A stretch of 64,000 nucleotides of DNA from Nitrosarchaeum sp. (GCA_021414365.1 JAIOOR010000013.1:145929-209928); one strand, 5' to 3'; positions 25,963 to 35,285 are shown, numbered from the stretch's first letter. Notes: a model not told the origin generated them from the sequence alone. A program made the numbers and translations.

Positions 25963-26160
25963 AGATGTCTTTGTTAATATGTGATCTTGCATGCAAATGA
26001 ATCTTTTTAGATCGCTTGGTTTTGTTATATTTTCAATTTTTTAATTTATTTAAAAACTAACGATCAGAATTTTTAAGTACAAAAAATTAATTTTGTTTTC
26101 ATTTTTATAATTATGCGATCATCTTATGATTGTTCTCTTTAAAACCCGATTCTTTGAAAA

Positions 26161-26658
26161 ATGTTTGTATTCAATTACAAACAATTTGTTATAGTCATTA
26201 ATCTCCCACATTATGTCCTGAATAACTCAATTATTGCAATTATAGGCGTAGCTGTACTGGTTATCTCCACTATAGGATTTGGAGCCAGTCTTGCTACAAA
26301 CACTGGTATTGACAGAATAGGCGCAAGTGACAATCAAGTAGTTGCAGCTGCTAGAGGCAATGTGACTGGACTTGGATGGACTGAGGAAGTAAATGTTGAT
26401 GGCAATGTTGCAACTAAACAAATCAAATTTACTGTAGGAAATGAAGATGCTACGGCTGCACACTCTTTTCAGGCATGTGCTGTACTTGAAGGTCCTGTTG
26501 GAGTATTTCAGCCTCCTTTAGGCTCTGCTCCTGGATGTATTGTCACCTCTACTATAGCAGCATCTGATGAACTAACACTTCAAAGTCTTAATTTCACAAA
26601 TACTGTTCCAGTCAGCGAAATTGCAAACATTAGTTTTAGCATTGAAGAATTAAGTTAG
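26161..26658 (+). CDS. Small secreted beta-rich protein (family A, copy 1)
   Basis: A hydrophobic leader 'IIAIIGVAVLVISTIGFGAS' is followed by 'LATNTGIDRIG' and a Thr/Val-rich, probably beta-sandwich domain. Two Cys (in 'QACAVLEG' and 'PGCIVT') may form a disulfide. The C-terminal strand 'ISFSIEELS' recurs in family members. The paralog downstream starts near the hydrophobic segment, so the first ~20 residues here may not be translated, although only ATG 26161 or a CTG is available. It lies upstream of a signal peptidase that may process it. Confidence 0.8.
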   Translation: MFVFNYKQFVIVINLPHYVLNNSIIAIIGVAVLVISTIGFGASLATNTGIDRIGASDNQVVAAARGNVTGLGWTEEVNVDGNVATKQIKFTVGNEDATAAHSFQACAVLEGPVGVFQPPLGSAPGCIVTSTIAASDELTLQSLNFTNTVPVSEIANISFSIEELS

Positions 26659-26722
26659 AACCACGCCTGATTTTAAAATAAACAAGCTAGTCAATATTAT
26701 CTGAAATCAATTAATCTATTTC

Positions 26723-27169
26723 ATGAATATGTCACTTCTTGCACTAATTGGAGTTGCCGTGCTGGTTATCTCCACAATCGGTTTCGGAGCAAGTCTTACT
26801 ACAAATCCCGGAATCAACAGAATTGGTGGTAGTGACAATCAAGTAGTTGCAGCTGCTAGAGGCAATGTAACTGACCTTGCATGGACTGAGATAGTTAATA
26901 CTTTTGGTAACGTTGCATCTAATACAATTACATTTACTGTCGGAAACGAGGATCTTGTTGCTGCACACACATTTCAGGTATGTGCTATACTTGAATCAAC
27001 AAACATGACTCAACAATTTCAGCCAGCTGCAGGTCAACCACCAGTATGTACTACCACATCAAGCATAGCTGCTTCAGGAGAACTTACATCACAATCTCTT
27101 AGTTTCCAAGATTCTGTGGAAACCAGTGATATTGCAAACATTAGTTTCAGCATTGAAGAATTAAGTTAG
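26723..27169 (+). CDS. Small secreted beta-rich protein (family A, copy 2)
   Basis: This tandem paralog of the previous gene has 148 residues. It shares the leader 'IGVAVLVISTIGFGASL', the 'SDNQVVAAARGNVT' segment, the Cys pair and the end 'NISFSIEELS'. Several stretches are identical at DNA level, including 38 bases at 26326/26831, so the duplication is recent or homogenised. It lies just before the signal peptidase gene on the same strand. Confidence 0.88.
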   Translation: MNMSLLALIGVAVLVISTIGFGASLTTNPGINRIGGSDNQVVAAARGNVTDLAWTEIVNTFGNVASNTITFTVGNEDLVAAHTFQVCAILESTNMTQQFQPAAGQPPVCTTTSSIAASGELTSQSLSFQDSVETSDIANISFSIEELS

Positions 27170-27223
27170 AAGAGTGGTAATCTCATTGTTTTTACATAAC
27201 GAACTATGTAAATGTGAGAAAAA

Positions 27224-28051
27224 TTGAAACAAAAAAAAATCAAAATTATCACACTTTTGTTTCTAATCCCAATTTTAATTTATTTTTGGCCAGCTCAGAT
27301 TTATGGAAACACTCACTACATTATGCTAATTGGTAACAGTATGCATGGAACCATGGAGAGTGGGACTTTTATCGTAGCTAAACCAGATCCACAATACTAT
27401 CTTGGAGATATTATTGCATTCATAAATGAAAAAGATCTAAATGTTGTACACAGAATAGTTGAGCAAACTGATGATGGATTTGTAACAAAAGGTGACAACA
27501 ATCCACGAAACGACCCCAAAGTCATACCTTTTGATCATGTGTTGGGCAGAGTATTGTTTGTTATTCCATATGTTGGATTCACATCACTGTTTTTGCAAAC
27601 ATCTACAGGTATGTCTATTTTTGGAATATTGATGTTGACAATGTTTGTTAGTAAAAAATCCAATAAAAAGAAAATATCTGGATTTAGTGGTGCGCTAATC
27701 TTTAAAATAGCATTTGTTGTAACTCTTGTAAATTATGTGTTGACTCTAGTCATAATCAATACTGATATTCATGTTACTGAGTCAATGAACATTCCTTTCT
27801 CAAATTATTTTGAACCATCAGTAGCAAGTACTATGTCATTTTGCCTGATTAGTCTAGTGATTTTTGTATTGTATTTGATTGATTATACTCTAAGTAGGAA
27901 GAAAACAGATTCTACAAAATTTCTAAAATTACTTTTTACCCTGGGTGGAATAATGATACTTTTGATACAATTAATGGCCACTGTCAATACAATTCCATTT
28001 TTTAGCAATCTGCTTAATCAGCAAGAATGGCTTTTGAATTTTTTTAAATAG
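27224..28051 (+). CDS. ER-type (SipW-like) signal peptidase I with extra C-terminal helices
   Basis: This is a membrane serine protease of family S26B. The nucleophile is Ser39 in 'IGNSMHGTM'. The second catalytic residue is His76 in 'VVHRIV', where bacterial LepB has Lys, so it is the ER/archaeal/SipW type. Asp91 or Asp97 in 'GDNNPRND' completes the site. An N-terminal helix (8-26) precedes the catalytic part. About four further helices (130-270) are unusual for a housekeeping enzyme. The start is TTG. Its neighbours are likely substrates. Confidence 0.9.
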   Translation: MKQKKIKIITLLFLIPILIYFWPAQIYGNTHYIMLIGNSMHGTMESGTFIVAKPDPQYYLGDIIAFINEKDLNVVHRIVEQTDDGFVTKGDNNPRNDPKVIPFDHVLGRVLFVIPYVGFTSLFLQTSTGMSIFGILMLTMFVSKKSNKKKISGFSGALIFKIAFVVTLVNYVLTLVIINTDIHVTESMNIPFSNYFEPSVASTMSFCLISLVIFVLYLIDYTLSRKKTDSTKFLKLLFTLGGIMILLIQLMATVNTIPFFSNLLNQQEWLLNFFK

Positions 28052-28179
28052 TTATTTTCTGATTTTTTTTGTTTTAGTATCTGATCTTCTGATTCTATAA
28101 AGTTCCATTTTGGAATCAATAATTTGGTCTTATTTCCAGCCACACTATTACATATTGTAGAGCAGTTTCTCTGAGAAAA

Positions 28180-28620
28180 GTGATTTTTGAAAAGCTAACT
28201 AGTTTTGGTGTTCTATTCGCAATTCTAGTGATCGCAATAACTTCTGGAATCTTTGCTGAAGAATTTTCATTTGCTTCTCAATCTGTACTAAATGATTTGT
28301 CTGTAGATGAGTTTTCTATATCTGCCCCTGTAGGCCATGTTGAAGATGTGTCATTTGTACAACAAGTATCTCCAACAGGTACTATTGAGATAGGTGCAAT
28401 TACTTTTACTCTAGTTGCTGATGATCCAAATATTCATTTATTTCAGGTTTGTGCCACACTTGAGGGTCCATCTGGAGTTTTTAGTCCATCTATAGATACT
28501 AATACATGTACAAATGCTGAACTACAAGGCAACAAATTATCAAATCAATCAATTAACTTTTTGAATGGGGTCAATGTCAGTGATATTGTAGGTATTAGTC
28601 TAAGTGTTAAAGAAATATAG
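28180..28620 (+). CDS. Small secreted beta-rich protein (family A-related)
   Basis: The 146-residue protein has a signal peptide ('FGVLFAILVIAITSGIFA'), the central 'FQVCATLEGPSGVFSPS' almost as in copy 1 of the family, a second Cys in 'NTCTN', and the end 'SDIVGISLSVKEI'. It is clearly related to the two genes before the peptidase. The start is GTG. Confidence 0.82.
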   Translation: MIFEKLTSFGVLFAILVIAITSGIFAEEFSFASQSVLNDLSVDEFSISAPVGHVEDVSFVQQVSPTGTIEIGAITFTLVADDPNIHLFQVCATLEGPSGVFSPSIDTNTCTNAELQGNKLSNQSINFLNGVNVSDIVGISLSVKEI

Positions 28621-28707
28621 TTATTTCATTTGACTCTAAAAATATTTTCAATATATTTTGTCAATGCAGTTTATTTTAGAATATACAACTAATGCAAACA
28701 ATTTGAA

Positions 28708-29136
28708 TTAACCAATTTCCTGCACTGATATGTCCCAGTCACTCAAATTATTTGGTGCGTTTATGTTATTCGATATGTTTATCACTGCACTTTGTGCCTG
28801 CCCAGATTGACCTTTTCTAGCAGCTTGTGGAGTATCGGCGCAATCTGCACCTGCTCCTATTGCACTGCTTGTCTCAGCTCCTGCTATTAAAAAAGCACAT
28901 ATTCTATACGTATGGGCATTTACGGTGTCTTGATTTTCAACTGTAACAGTTACCCTATTTACATGACCTGCTTGAACTCTTAATACGACATTTGAAATAT
29001 TCACATTTGGTATGTCTACTGAAGTGTTATCCTCACCACCAATTTTATCCACTGAGGGAGCAGTATTCAATGAGGTTCCATAACCCACTGTTGCTAAACT
29101 AAGAATCATAATTCCAATCAACAAAATAATTTTCAT
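28708..29136 (-). CDS. Small secreted beta-rich protein (family A-related, opposite strand)
   Basis: The 142-residue protein has the leader 'LLIGIMILSLATVGYGTSL' followed by 'SVDKIGG', the strand 'RVTVTVENQDTVNAHTYRIC' (compare 'FTVGNEDATAAHSFQAC'), a second Cys and the C-terminal 'WDISVQEIG'. The layout matches the plus-strand members. It is the last gene of the minus-strand run from the giant coiled-coil protein. Confidence 0.82.
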   Translation of the reverse strand: MKIILLIGIMILSLATVGYGTSLNTAPSVDKIGGEDNTSVDIPNVNISNVVLRVQAGHVNRVTVTVENQDTVNAHTYRICAFLIAGAETSSAIGAGADCADTPQAARKGQSGQAQSAVINISNNINAPNNLSDWDISVQEIG

Positions 29137-29151
29137 ATTTTTATTCTCCTT

Positions 29152-29565
29152 TTATGTTACTGTTACAGTTACACTAGTTAGAATGAATCGTTCTGCAGCT
29201 GTTACCGTATCTGACATTGGAATATTGTTTATTGTTGTGTCTGATCCTGGGCAACTTCCAGTTTGTTGAACGTCGCCTTGTCCAATTAATGTTGCAGTAT
29301 CATCATAGAAAAAAATATGCACCCATGTGTTACAAGGTATGCCCGTTTGGAATGTAAGGTTTGGAACTGTAATAGTATTGGCAGCTTTTAGATTCAAACC
29401 CTTCATTCCATATCCTGTTAAATCATTAACGTGTAAAGCATTTATTTTATCAATGCCTACGCTAGTTGCCAAAGTACTTCCATGACCTACTGTACTGAAT
29501 ACAAATATCACAGACATTCCAAAAACCACTAGTACTATCACACCTAAAAAATTACCATTCATCAT
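29152..29565 (-). CDS. Small secreted protein, distant family A relative
   Basis: The 137-residue protein has the hydrophobic leader 'FLGVIVLVVFGMSVIFVFS', then 'GSTLATSVGIDKIN', matching the family leader-mature junction. The mature part is beta-rich with Cys in 'GIPCNTW' and 'GSCPGSD'. Its start overlaps the stop of the coiled-coil ORF by four bases (ATGA), so the two are translationally coupled. Confidence 0.8.
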   Translation of the reverse strand: MMNGNFLGVIVLVVFGMSVIFVFSTVGHGSTLATSVGIDKINALHVNDLTGYGMKGLNLKAANTITVPNLTFQTGIPCNTWVHIFFYDDTATLIGQGDVQQTGSCPGSDTTINNIPMSDTVTAAERFILTSVTVTVT

Positions 29566-31724
29566 CCCTCACCATATGATAAATGTTGATTGTTTATGCT
29601 AGATTCAATTGGGATATTTACTTTGATATTTTGCAGTATTACTTTTTTCTCTAGTTCGACTGCTGTCATTTTCTTTTCTAGCTCTTCCATTACTTTCTTT
29701 TTCTCTTCTTTGACCATGTCTAGTCTTTCTTTTAGCTCCATATCTTTCTGAGATAGATTCTCTCGTTCAAGCTCAATCATTGCCTCTTTTCTTTCAAGTT
29801 CTGCCGCGATAGTTTTTTTGGCTAGTTTAATTTCTATGAGACTGTCTTTGAGTTCTTCATCTTTCTGAGACGTGTAATTTTTATCAATATCTGATGCCAT
29901 TAGGTCTTTTTCAAGCTCAACTGCTGCGATACTGTTTTTGAGCTCTTCTGTTTTCTGAGATATGTTCTTTCTTTCTAATTCAATCAGTGATTCTTTTCTT
30001 TCAATCTCAATTCCAGCAATTCTTCTCTCAAATTCTACTAGTGCAATTCTTCTTTCAAGCTCAACTGCTGATATATTGTTTTCAAGCTCTTCTGCCTTTT
30101 GTGCTGTCTTCTTTTTCTCAATCTCTAATTCTAATAATTTGTTTTCTAACTCTTTTTCTTTTTTGATAATGTTTGCCTTTTCAAGATACAGTAAATCATC
30201 TGTCTTTTCTATCTCTATTTGAACATGTTTTCTCTCTAATTCTACTGCAGCTAAATTCTTTTCTAATTCTTCTGTTTTCTGAGATATGTTCTTTCTTTCC
30301 ATCTCTACTTCAGCAATACGGTTTTTGAGTTCTTCTTCTTTCTGGATGATCTTCTTTTTCTCTAGTTCCATCTGCATCGTACTATTTTCGAGCTCTTTTG
30401 CTCTCTGAGATATGTTTTTCTTTATAGTCTCCATTGATTCAATATTTTTCTTGTGTTCTAATACAATTACATCCTTTTCCATCTCTACTGCAGCTAAATT
30501 CTTTTCTAATTCATCTGTTTTTTCAAATATTCTTCTCTTTTCCATCTCTACTGCAGCTAAATTCTTTTCTAATTCATCTGTCTTTTCAAATACCTTCTTT
30601 TTCTCTAATTCCACTATCTCTAAATTATTCTCTAACTCTTTTTCTTTTTTATCTATTTTTATTCTTTCAATCTTTATTGCAGACAAATTATCTTCAAATT
30701 CTTTTTCTTTTTCAGCAATTTTTGTTCTCTCGATCTCAAGCAAACTTTGCTTCTTTTCAAATTCAATTAGGAATCTTTGTCTTTCAGGCTCAATTATAGC
30801 TATTCTACTATCTAATTCATCTGCTTTCTGAGATATGTTCTTTCTTTCAAGCTCTATTGCAGACAAATTATTCTCTAACTCTCTTTCTTTTTCAGCAATC
30901 TTCTTTCTTTCTGCATCTAGTAGATTATTGGTCTTTTCAATCTCTGTCTGAACTTGTTTTCTTTCTAGATTGATTGCAAACAAATTCTTTTCTAGTTCTT
31001 CTGATTTTTTGATTATCTTCTTTTTCTCTAATTCAACTATCTCTGAATTTTTCACTAATTCTTTTTCCTTATCAGCAATGTTTTTTCTTTCAATTTTCAT
31101 TATAACTAAATTCTTTTCTAATTCATCTGCTTTCTTTGCTGTGATCTTTCTCTCGTTTTCTAGTAAAATCTTGCTTTGCTCAAGTTCAATTTGTAATTTC
31201 TTTGCATCAGGTGCTACTGCAGCAATACTGCTCTCTAACTCTCTTTCTTTTTGAGCCACTTCCATTTTATCAAATTTTAACATCTCTGAGTTTCTGTCTA
31301 ACTCTCTTTCTTTTTCAGCAATCTTCTTTTTTTCTAGTTCTACTGCAGCTAAATTCTTTTCTAACTCTTCTGCTTTTTGAGTCATGTTTTTCCTCTCAAG
31401 TGATAGTAGATTATTGGTCTTTTCAAGCTCTATCTGTACATGTTTTCTCTCTAATTCTACTGCAGCTAAATTCTTTTCTAACTCTTCTGCTTTTTGAATC
31501 ATATGCTCTCTTTCAATTTCTAGCAAATTTTTTGTCTTTTCAAGTTCCATCTGAATCTGCTTTCTCTCTAGTTTTATTGCAGCTAAATTCTTTTCAAGAT
31601 CACCTGTCATTTCAAACATCTTCCTCTTTTCAAATTCAACTGATTCTGAGTTTCTATCTAACTCTCTTTCTTTTTCAGCAATCTTCTTTTTTTCTAGTTC
31701 TACTGCAGCTAAATTCTTTTCCAA
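29562..31724 (-). CDS. Coiled-coil continuation downstream of an in-frame stop
   Basis: The 720 residues are almost pure heptad coiled coil, rich in Glu, Lys, Leu and Ile and built from degenerate ~39-residue units such as 'EELEKNLAAVELERKHVQIE'. There is no Pro until near the end. The track start is a TTG in the middle of a repeat unit. The frame continues directly from the 601-residue ORF upstream across one TAG codon, so it is most likely the C-terminal part of one ~1330-residue protein. Confidence 0.75.
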   Translation of the reverse strand: MEKNLAAVELEKKKIAEKERELDRNSESVEFEKRKMFEMTGDLEKNLAAIKLERKQIQMELEKTKNLLEIEREHMIQKAEELEKNLAAVELERKHVQIELEKTNNLLSLERKNMTQKAEELEKNLAAVELEKKKIAEKERELDRNSEMLKFDKMEVAQKERELESSIAAVAPDAKKLQIELEQSKILLENERKITAKKADELEKNLVIMKIERKNIADKEKELVKNSEIVELEKKKIIKKSEELEKNLFAINLERKQVQTEIEKTNNLLDAERKKIAEKERELENNLSAIELERKNISQKADELDSRIAIIEPERQRFLIEFEKKQSLLEIERTKIAEKEKEFEDNLSAIKIERIKIDKKEKELENNLEIVELEKKKVFEKTDELEKNLAAVEMEKRRIFEKTDELEKNLAAVEMEKDVIVLEHKKNIESMETIKKNISQRAKELENSTMQMELEKKKIIQKEEELKNRIAEVEMERKNISQKTEELEKNLAAVELERKHVQIEIEKTDDLLYLEKANIIKKEKELENKLLELEIEKKKTAQKAEELENNISAVELERRIALVEFERRIAGIEIERKESLIELERKNISQKTEELKNSIAAVELEKDLMASDIDKNYTSQKDEELKDSLIEIKLAKKTIAAELERKEAMIELERENLSQKDMELKERLDMVKEEKKKVMEELEKKMTAVELEKKVILQNIKVNIPIESSINNQHLSYGEG

Positions 31725-31748
31725 ACTGTCTTCTTTCTGAGTAATGTT

Positions 31749-31751
31749 CTA
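31749..31751 (-). other. In-frame TAG interrupting the giant coiled-coil gene
   Basis: The frame reads ...E-I-E-R-TAG-N-I-T-Q-K... Equivalent repeat units read 'ERKNMTQKAEEL', so the stop replaces a Lys codon (AAG to TAG, one base). No frameshift is present. It may be a true nonsense mutation, a read-through site, or a sequencing error. Confidence 0.85.
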
Positions 31752-33554
31752 TCTCTCAATTTCTAGCAATTTTTTTGTCTTTTCAAGCTCTATCTGTACA
31801 TGTTTTCTCTCTAGTTCTACTGCAGCTAAATTCTTTTTTAGATCATTTTCTTTTTCAGCAATGTTCTTTCTTTCAATATCTAAGGAGTTTTTGATATGCT
31901 CAATTTCCATCAGTCTTTCTTTTCTTTCAATTTCCATCAATCCTTTTTTTCTCTCCATCTCCACCGTGGCTAAATTCCACTCTAACTCTTTTTCAGCTAA
32001 TTTTTTCCTTCCAATGTCTTGAATATCTAATTCTCCAAAATCATCTGAATATTTTACCTTTGAAGGGTTTTTAGTTAATCCTAATGCCGTTAGCAATTTC
32101 GTTTTAATTGATATTGATTCATTGCTAGTTTTTTCTATGGCTTCTTTCTTTGGTCCTTTCTTTAATTTTTTATATATGATCAAACCAGCAATTGCAGTAC
32201 TGGAGATTATGGCTAAATTCATAAATGTTAAAGAATAATCTATGTTCCATTTTGCATTAATTGTTTTTGGACCATTCATCAAAATACTTCCTGTCGTAGA
32301 CATGGCATCAGAGCTTCCCTCCCACCCTTGAAATGTCCTCTGTTGCCAAAATCCTGCAGGATCACGTGGTGTGGTTATTCCAAAAGATGCTAGCACTCCT
32401 TCGTTGTACCAACTTGTACCTTGAGTTGTACCGTATTCAGAATTTACCACGAGTTGATATTGTTTTTTCCATATCCCTTCTATTGACTTTGGTTTGTCCA
32501 TGAATACTTTGGTGTTTGATGAATCTGACTTTACATCTCCATCCCACCCATCAAAAATTACTCTAGTGTTTGCAATTCCTATATCTTGTATTTCAGAATC
32601 AACTGATATCTCTGCAAAAGTTCCTTCATCATAAAACCCACTTCCTACAATATCTCCGTACTTGCTATTTACATTCAAGTAGAACTGATTCTTCCAATCT
32701 ATTGAAACTTTATGAGGACTGTCCATCAAAATATTTGTTGTAGGTGAACTTGAATCAGTAATTGTAGCTGAGTTTGATCCTACGTTGACCCATTCATTTA
32801 ATGTACGTTTTATTTCACCTTTTGATTTCTCTTCAAAATTTTTCATCTCCAATGCTGCACTTGATCCCTCGTTGTGCCAGCTTGTGTTTAGTACCTTCAT
32901 ATCTTGAGATGAATCTAAAATTTCTAATTTGTATTGCTTTGACCAATTTGCAGTAACTGTTTTTGATTCATTCATTTTAATAGAGTTTGACATTAAATTT
33001 GGAGTGTTACCATCACTCCATCCTGTGAATGCGTACCTTACACCATCTTGAAATTTATCATACACATATTGTTCTGCGACATTAAATTTCACAGTTTCTC
33101 CTTCCAAGTAACTTCCACTTCCAACTGTTTCTCCGTATGGAGAAATTATTGTCAGATCATATGCTTTACCATCAATTACATCTTGTGTGGTTACAACAGT
33201 ATTTTGTGATTGTTCTGGATGCAGTGAGTATATTGCAACTACTGTATGCTCTGTGTTCATCCAAACTGTAATTGGATTTCCTCCAACCCAATGATCATCT
33301 ACTTTCCATCCAACAAATTCATATGCTCCCCATTGTTCTTGTGCAGTTTCTGTTTTAACAAAAGAATTTCCTTCATACATACCTGATCCATCAATTGGCA
33401 AACCCGGCGGTGACGATTTGATTTTTAATTCGTAAATATTTGTATGAATTGAATTACTATCAATTCCATTTTCTCCAAAAACATTGTTAAATGATACAAT
33501 AAATAACAAACTAACCGTTAAACATAACACTGTATTTTTGACGTCCAATTTCAT
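31749..33554 (-). CDS. Membrane protein with InlB-like repeats and coiled coil, N-terminal part
   Basis: A signal peptide (1-27) is followed by five divergent InlB-B/Flg_new_2-like repeats (about 40-110, 131-205, 208-287, 291-363, 366-437), each with 'GSGxYxEG', a 'F.GW' strand and a final 'MxxxxTVxAxW'. One membrane helix (441-462, 'LAIISSTAIAGLIIY') comes before a basic linker and a coiled coil starting near 516. The repeats should be outside and the coiled coil in the cytoplasm. The ORF ends at a TAG within the coiled coil. It leads a run with two small secreted proteins. Confidence 0.8.
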   Translation of the reverse strand: MKLDVKNTVLCLTVSLLFIVSFNNVFGENGIDSNSIHTNIYELKIKSSPPGLPIDGSGMYEGNSFVKTETAQEQWGAYEFVGWKVDDHWVGGNPITVWMNTEHTVVAIYSLHPEQSQNTVVTTQDVIDGKAYDLTIISPYGETVGSGSYLEGETVKFNVAEQYVYDKFQDGVRYAFTGWSDGNTPNLMSNSIKMNESKTVTANWSKQYKLEILDSSQDMKVLNTSWHNEGSSAALEMKNFEEKSKGEIKRTLNEWVNVGSNSATITDSSSPTTNILMDSPHKVSIDWKNQFYLNVNSKYGDIVGSGFYDEGTFAEISVDSEIQDIGIANTRVIFDGWDGDVKSDSSNTKVFMDKPKSIEGIWKKQYQLVVNSEYGTTQGTSWYNEGVLASFGITTPRDPAGFWQQRTFQGWEGSSDAMSTTGSILMNGPKTINAKWNIDYSLTFMNLAIISSTAIAGLIIYKKLKKGPKKEAIEKTSNESISIKTKLLTALGLTKNPSKVKYSDDFGELDIQDIGRKKLAEKELEWNLATVEMERKKGLMEIERKERLMEIEHIKNSLDIERKNIAEKENDLKKNLAAVELERKHVQIELEKTKKLLEIER

Positions 33555-33884
33555 TTAATTTCAAATATTTTAGATTATGGCAAGTAATTCATAGTGGTTT
33601 GATCAAGATGATCCAACAAGATTTAGCCCATTTTGTTCTGGACAAATATCTGTGTGTCTATTTTAAACAACATTTACTGTAAATACCTGAATTTTGTTTC
33701 TTTTTACAACGTTTTTTTATTTCAAAACCAATTATTTTTGAAATCTCATTGTATTACAATTAATACTGCTTGACGAATTAAGGTGAATATTTTTATTCTC
33801 TCCAAAACCTGATGTTGTTTTACAATTAGACTTGTGTCAATTATTGTTTACAGTATTTTGTATTAATCCACAAACCAATTTTAA
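33555..33884. other. 330-bp intergenic region without gene
   Basis: This is the divergent region between the coiled-coil protein gene and the antiporter gene. It is AT-rich. I see no ORF, structured RNA or repeat in it. It must hold two divergent promoters, but no box stands out. Confidence 0.5.
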
Positions 33885-35285
33885 GTGAAATACATGCAAA
33901 TTTTTTTATCACTATTCGAAATATTTTTTCTATCATTGCAAAATATCCCAAATGCAGTTGATCTGCCAGGATTTTTTTCTGATCTAGGGGATAAGATTGG
34001 CTTTAATTCTGGTTTTGACTTTACATCTCTTCAAAATCTAACCAATGTTTTTTCTTCACTGTCATCTGATTCAATAGTTTCTGCACCAATACTGCTTCTT
34101 GCTGCTGGCACTGTTATTTTCTTTGGGGTAATTGGAGAAGCGTTCTTTAAAAAAACAGGTATTCCAGATGTTGCATTTCTGATGATTTTGGGAATAATTA
34201 TTGGTCCTGTATTGGGGTTGATTCAACCCGAAGTTGTTCTTCAAGTTGTACCTTACTTTGCAGCTCTCGCACTAATTATTATCATGTATGATGGCGGATT
34301 AAATTTAGATCTAAAAAGTGTAGCAAGCACTGCTCATTTTGCAATAATTTTATCTGTTGTAGGATTTGCTGTTTCGGTTGCAATAGTTGCATTAATTGCT
34401 CATTATGGTCTTGGATGGGAATGGATAGAAGGTATTTTGCTTGGTAGTATAGTCGGTGGAAGTAGCTCTGCTATTGTTTTTGGATTGGTAAGGGATCTTA
34501 AAATTTCAGATAGTGCAAAATCATTACTAAGTTTCGAGTCTGCACTTACAGATATTTTGGCTACTGTTATTGCTTTTGTTTTGTTTGGAGCAGTCCTATC
34601 TGGCACTCTAAATGTTGGTTTTATGGGCTCTACTATTGAAAACGCCCTACTTGTAGGATTGATTCTTGGTTTAGGAGTTGGAATTCCATGGATGTATGTA
34701 ACCACAAAACTCTCTTCAAGCAAACACAGCTATATGCTTACTTTGGCAATTTTGTTTATTCTTTATTTCTTGGCAAATTATTTTGGAGAATCTGGAGCAC
34801 TTACTGCGTTAGTGTTTGGCTTGATGTTGGGAAATAAACGTCGTTTGGCAAAATATCTGAGATTCTCTTTGCCAAAAATTGAAAATGATGATCCAACTCA
34901 CAATCAAATCACTTTTCTAGTCAGAACATTTTTCTTTGTATTTGTTGGCTTGCTTGCAAGCTTTGGAAATATCGAGTTTATTGTATTTGGTATAGTCATA
35001 GCAATTGCAATTTATTTTTCTCGATCAATTCTCACCAAAATGATTTTGACCAAACGATTCTCACACCTAGACAAAAAAGTTACCAGTATTATGATACCTA
35101 GAGGGTTGGCAGCTGCAGTTCTTGCAACGTTTCCACTAACACTTGGATTGCCTAATGCCTCTGCTTATTCACAAATTGTATTTTCTATAATTATGGCATC
35201 CGTAATTATAACGACATTGGGATTGGGAAGTGCAAAAAAAATTCCTCCACCAGATCCTACTAGCGGTGGTTATATTGTTCCATAG
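33885..35285 (+). CDS. Cation:proton antiporter (CPA family, NhaP-like)
   Basis: The 466-residue protein has about 12-13 membrane helices after a ~60-residue N-terminal extension. 'IIMYDGGLNLDL' and 'LLSFESALTDILATVIAFV' are the ion-site helices of CPA1/K+-Na+ antiporters, with the conserved acidic residues. It exchanges Na+ or K+ for H+ across the membrane. The start is GTG; an ATG nine bases later is equally possible. Confidence 0.9.
   Translation: MKYMQIFLSLFEIFFLSLQNIPNAVDLPGFFSDLGDKIGFNSGFDFTSLQNLTNVFSSLSSDSIVSAPILLLAAGTVIFFGVIGEAFFKKTGIPDVAFLMILGIIIGPVLGLIQPEVVLQVVPYFAALALIIIMYDGGLNLDLKSVASTAHFAIILSVVGFAVSVAIVALIAHYGLGWEWIEGILLGSIVGGSSSAIVFGLVRDLKISDSAKSLLSFESALTDILATVIAFVLFGAVLSGTLNVGFMGSTIENALLVGLILGLGVGIPWMYVTTKLSSSKHSYMLTLAILFILYFLANYFGESGALTALVFGLMLGNKRRLAKYLRFSLPKIENDDPTHNQITFLVRTFFFVFVGLLASFGNIEFIVFGIVIAIAIYFSRSILTKMILTKRFSHLDKKVTSIMIPRGLAAAVLATFPLTLGLPNASAYSQIVFSIIMASVIITTLGLGSAKKIPPPDPTSGGYIVP

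Noticed and set aside
29562-31724. Repeated DNA in the coiled-coil gene resembling an array
   Set aside because: Repeats are degenerate, without constant spacers, and are explained by protein heptads. It is not a CRISPR array.
29962-31744. Several long plus-strand ORFs (Phe/Leu/Ser-rich) in the coiled-coil region
   Set aside because: They are antisense shadows of the Glu/Lys-rich heptad repeats; the composition follows from reading GAA/AAA codons backwards.
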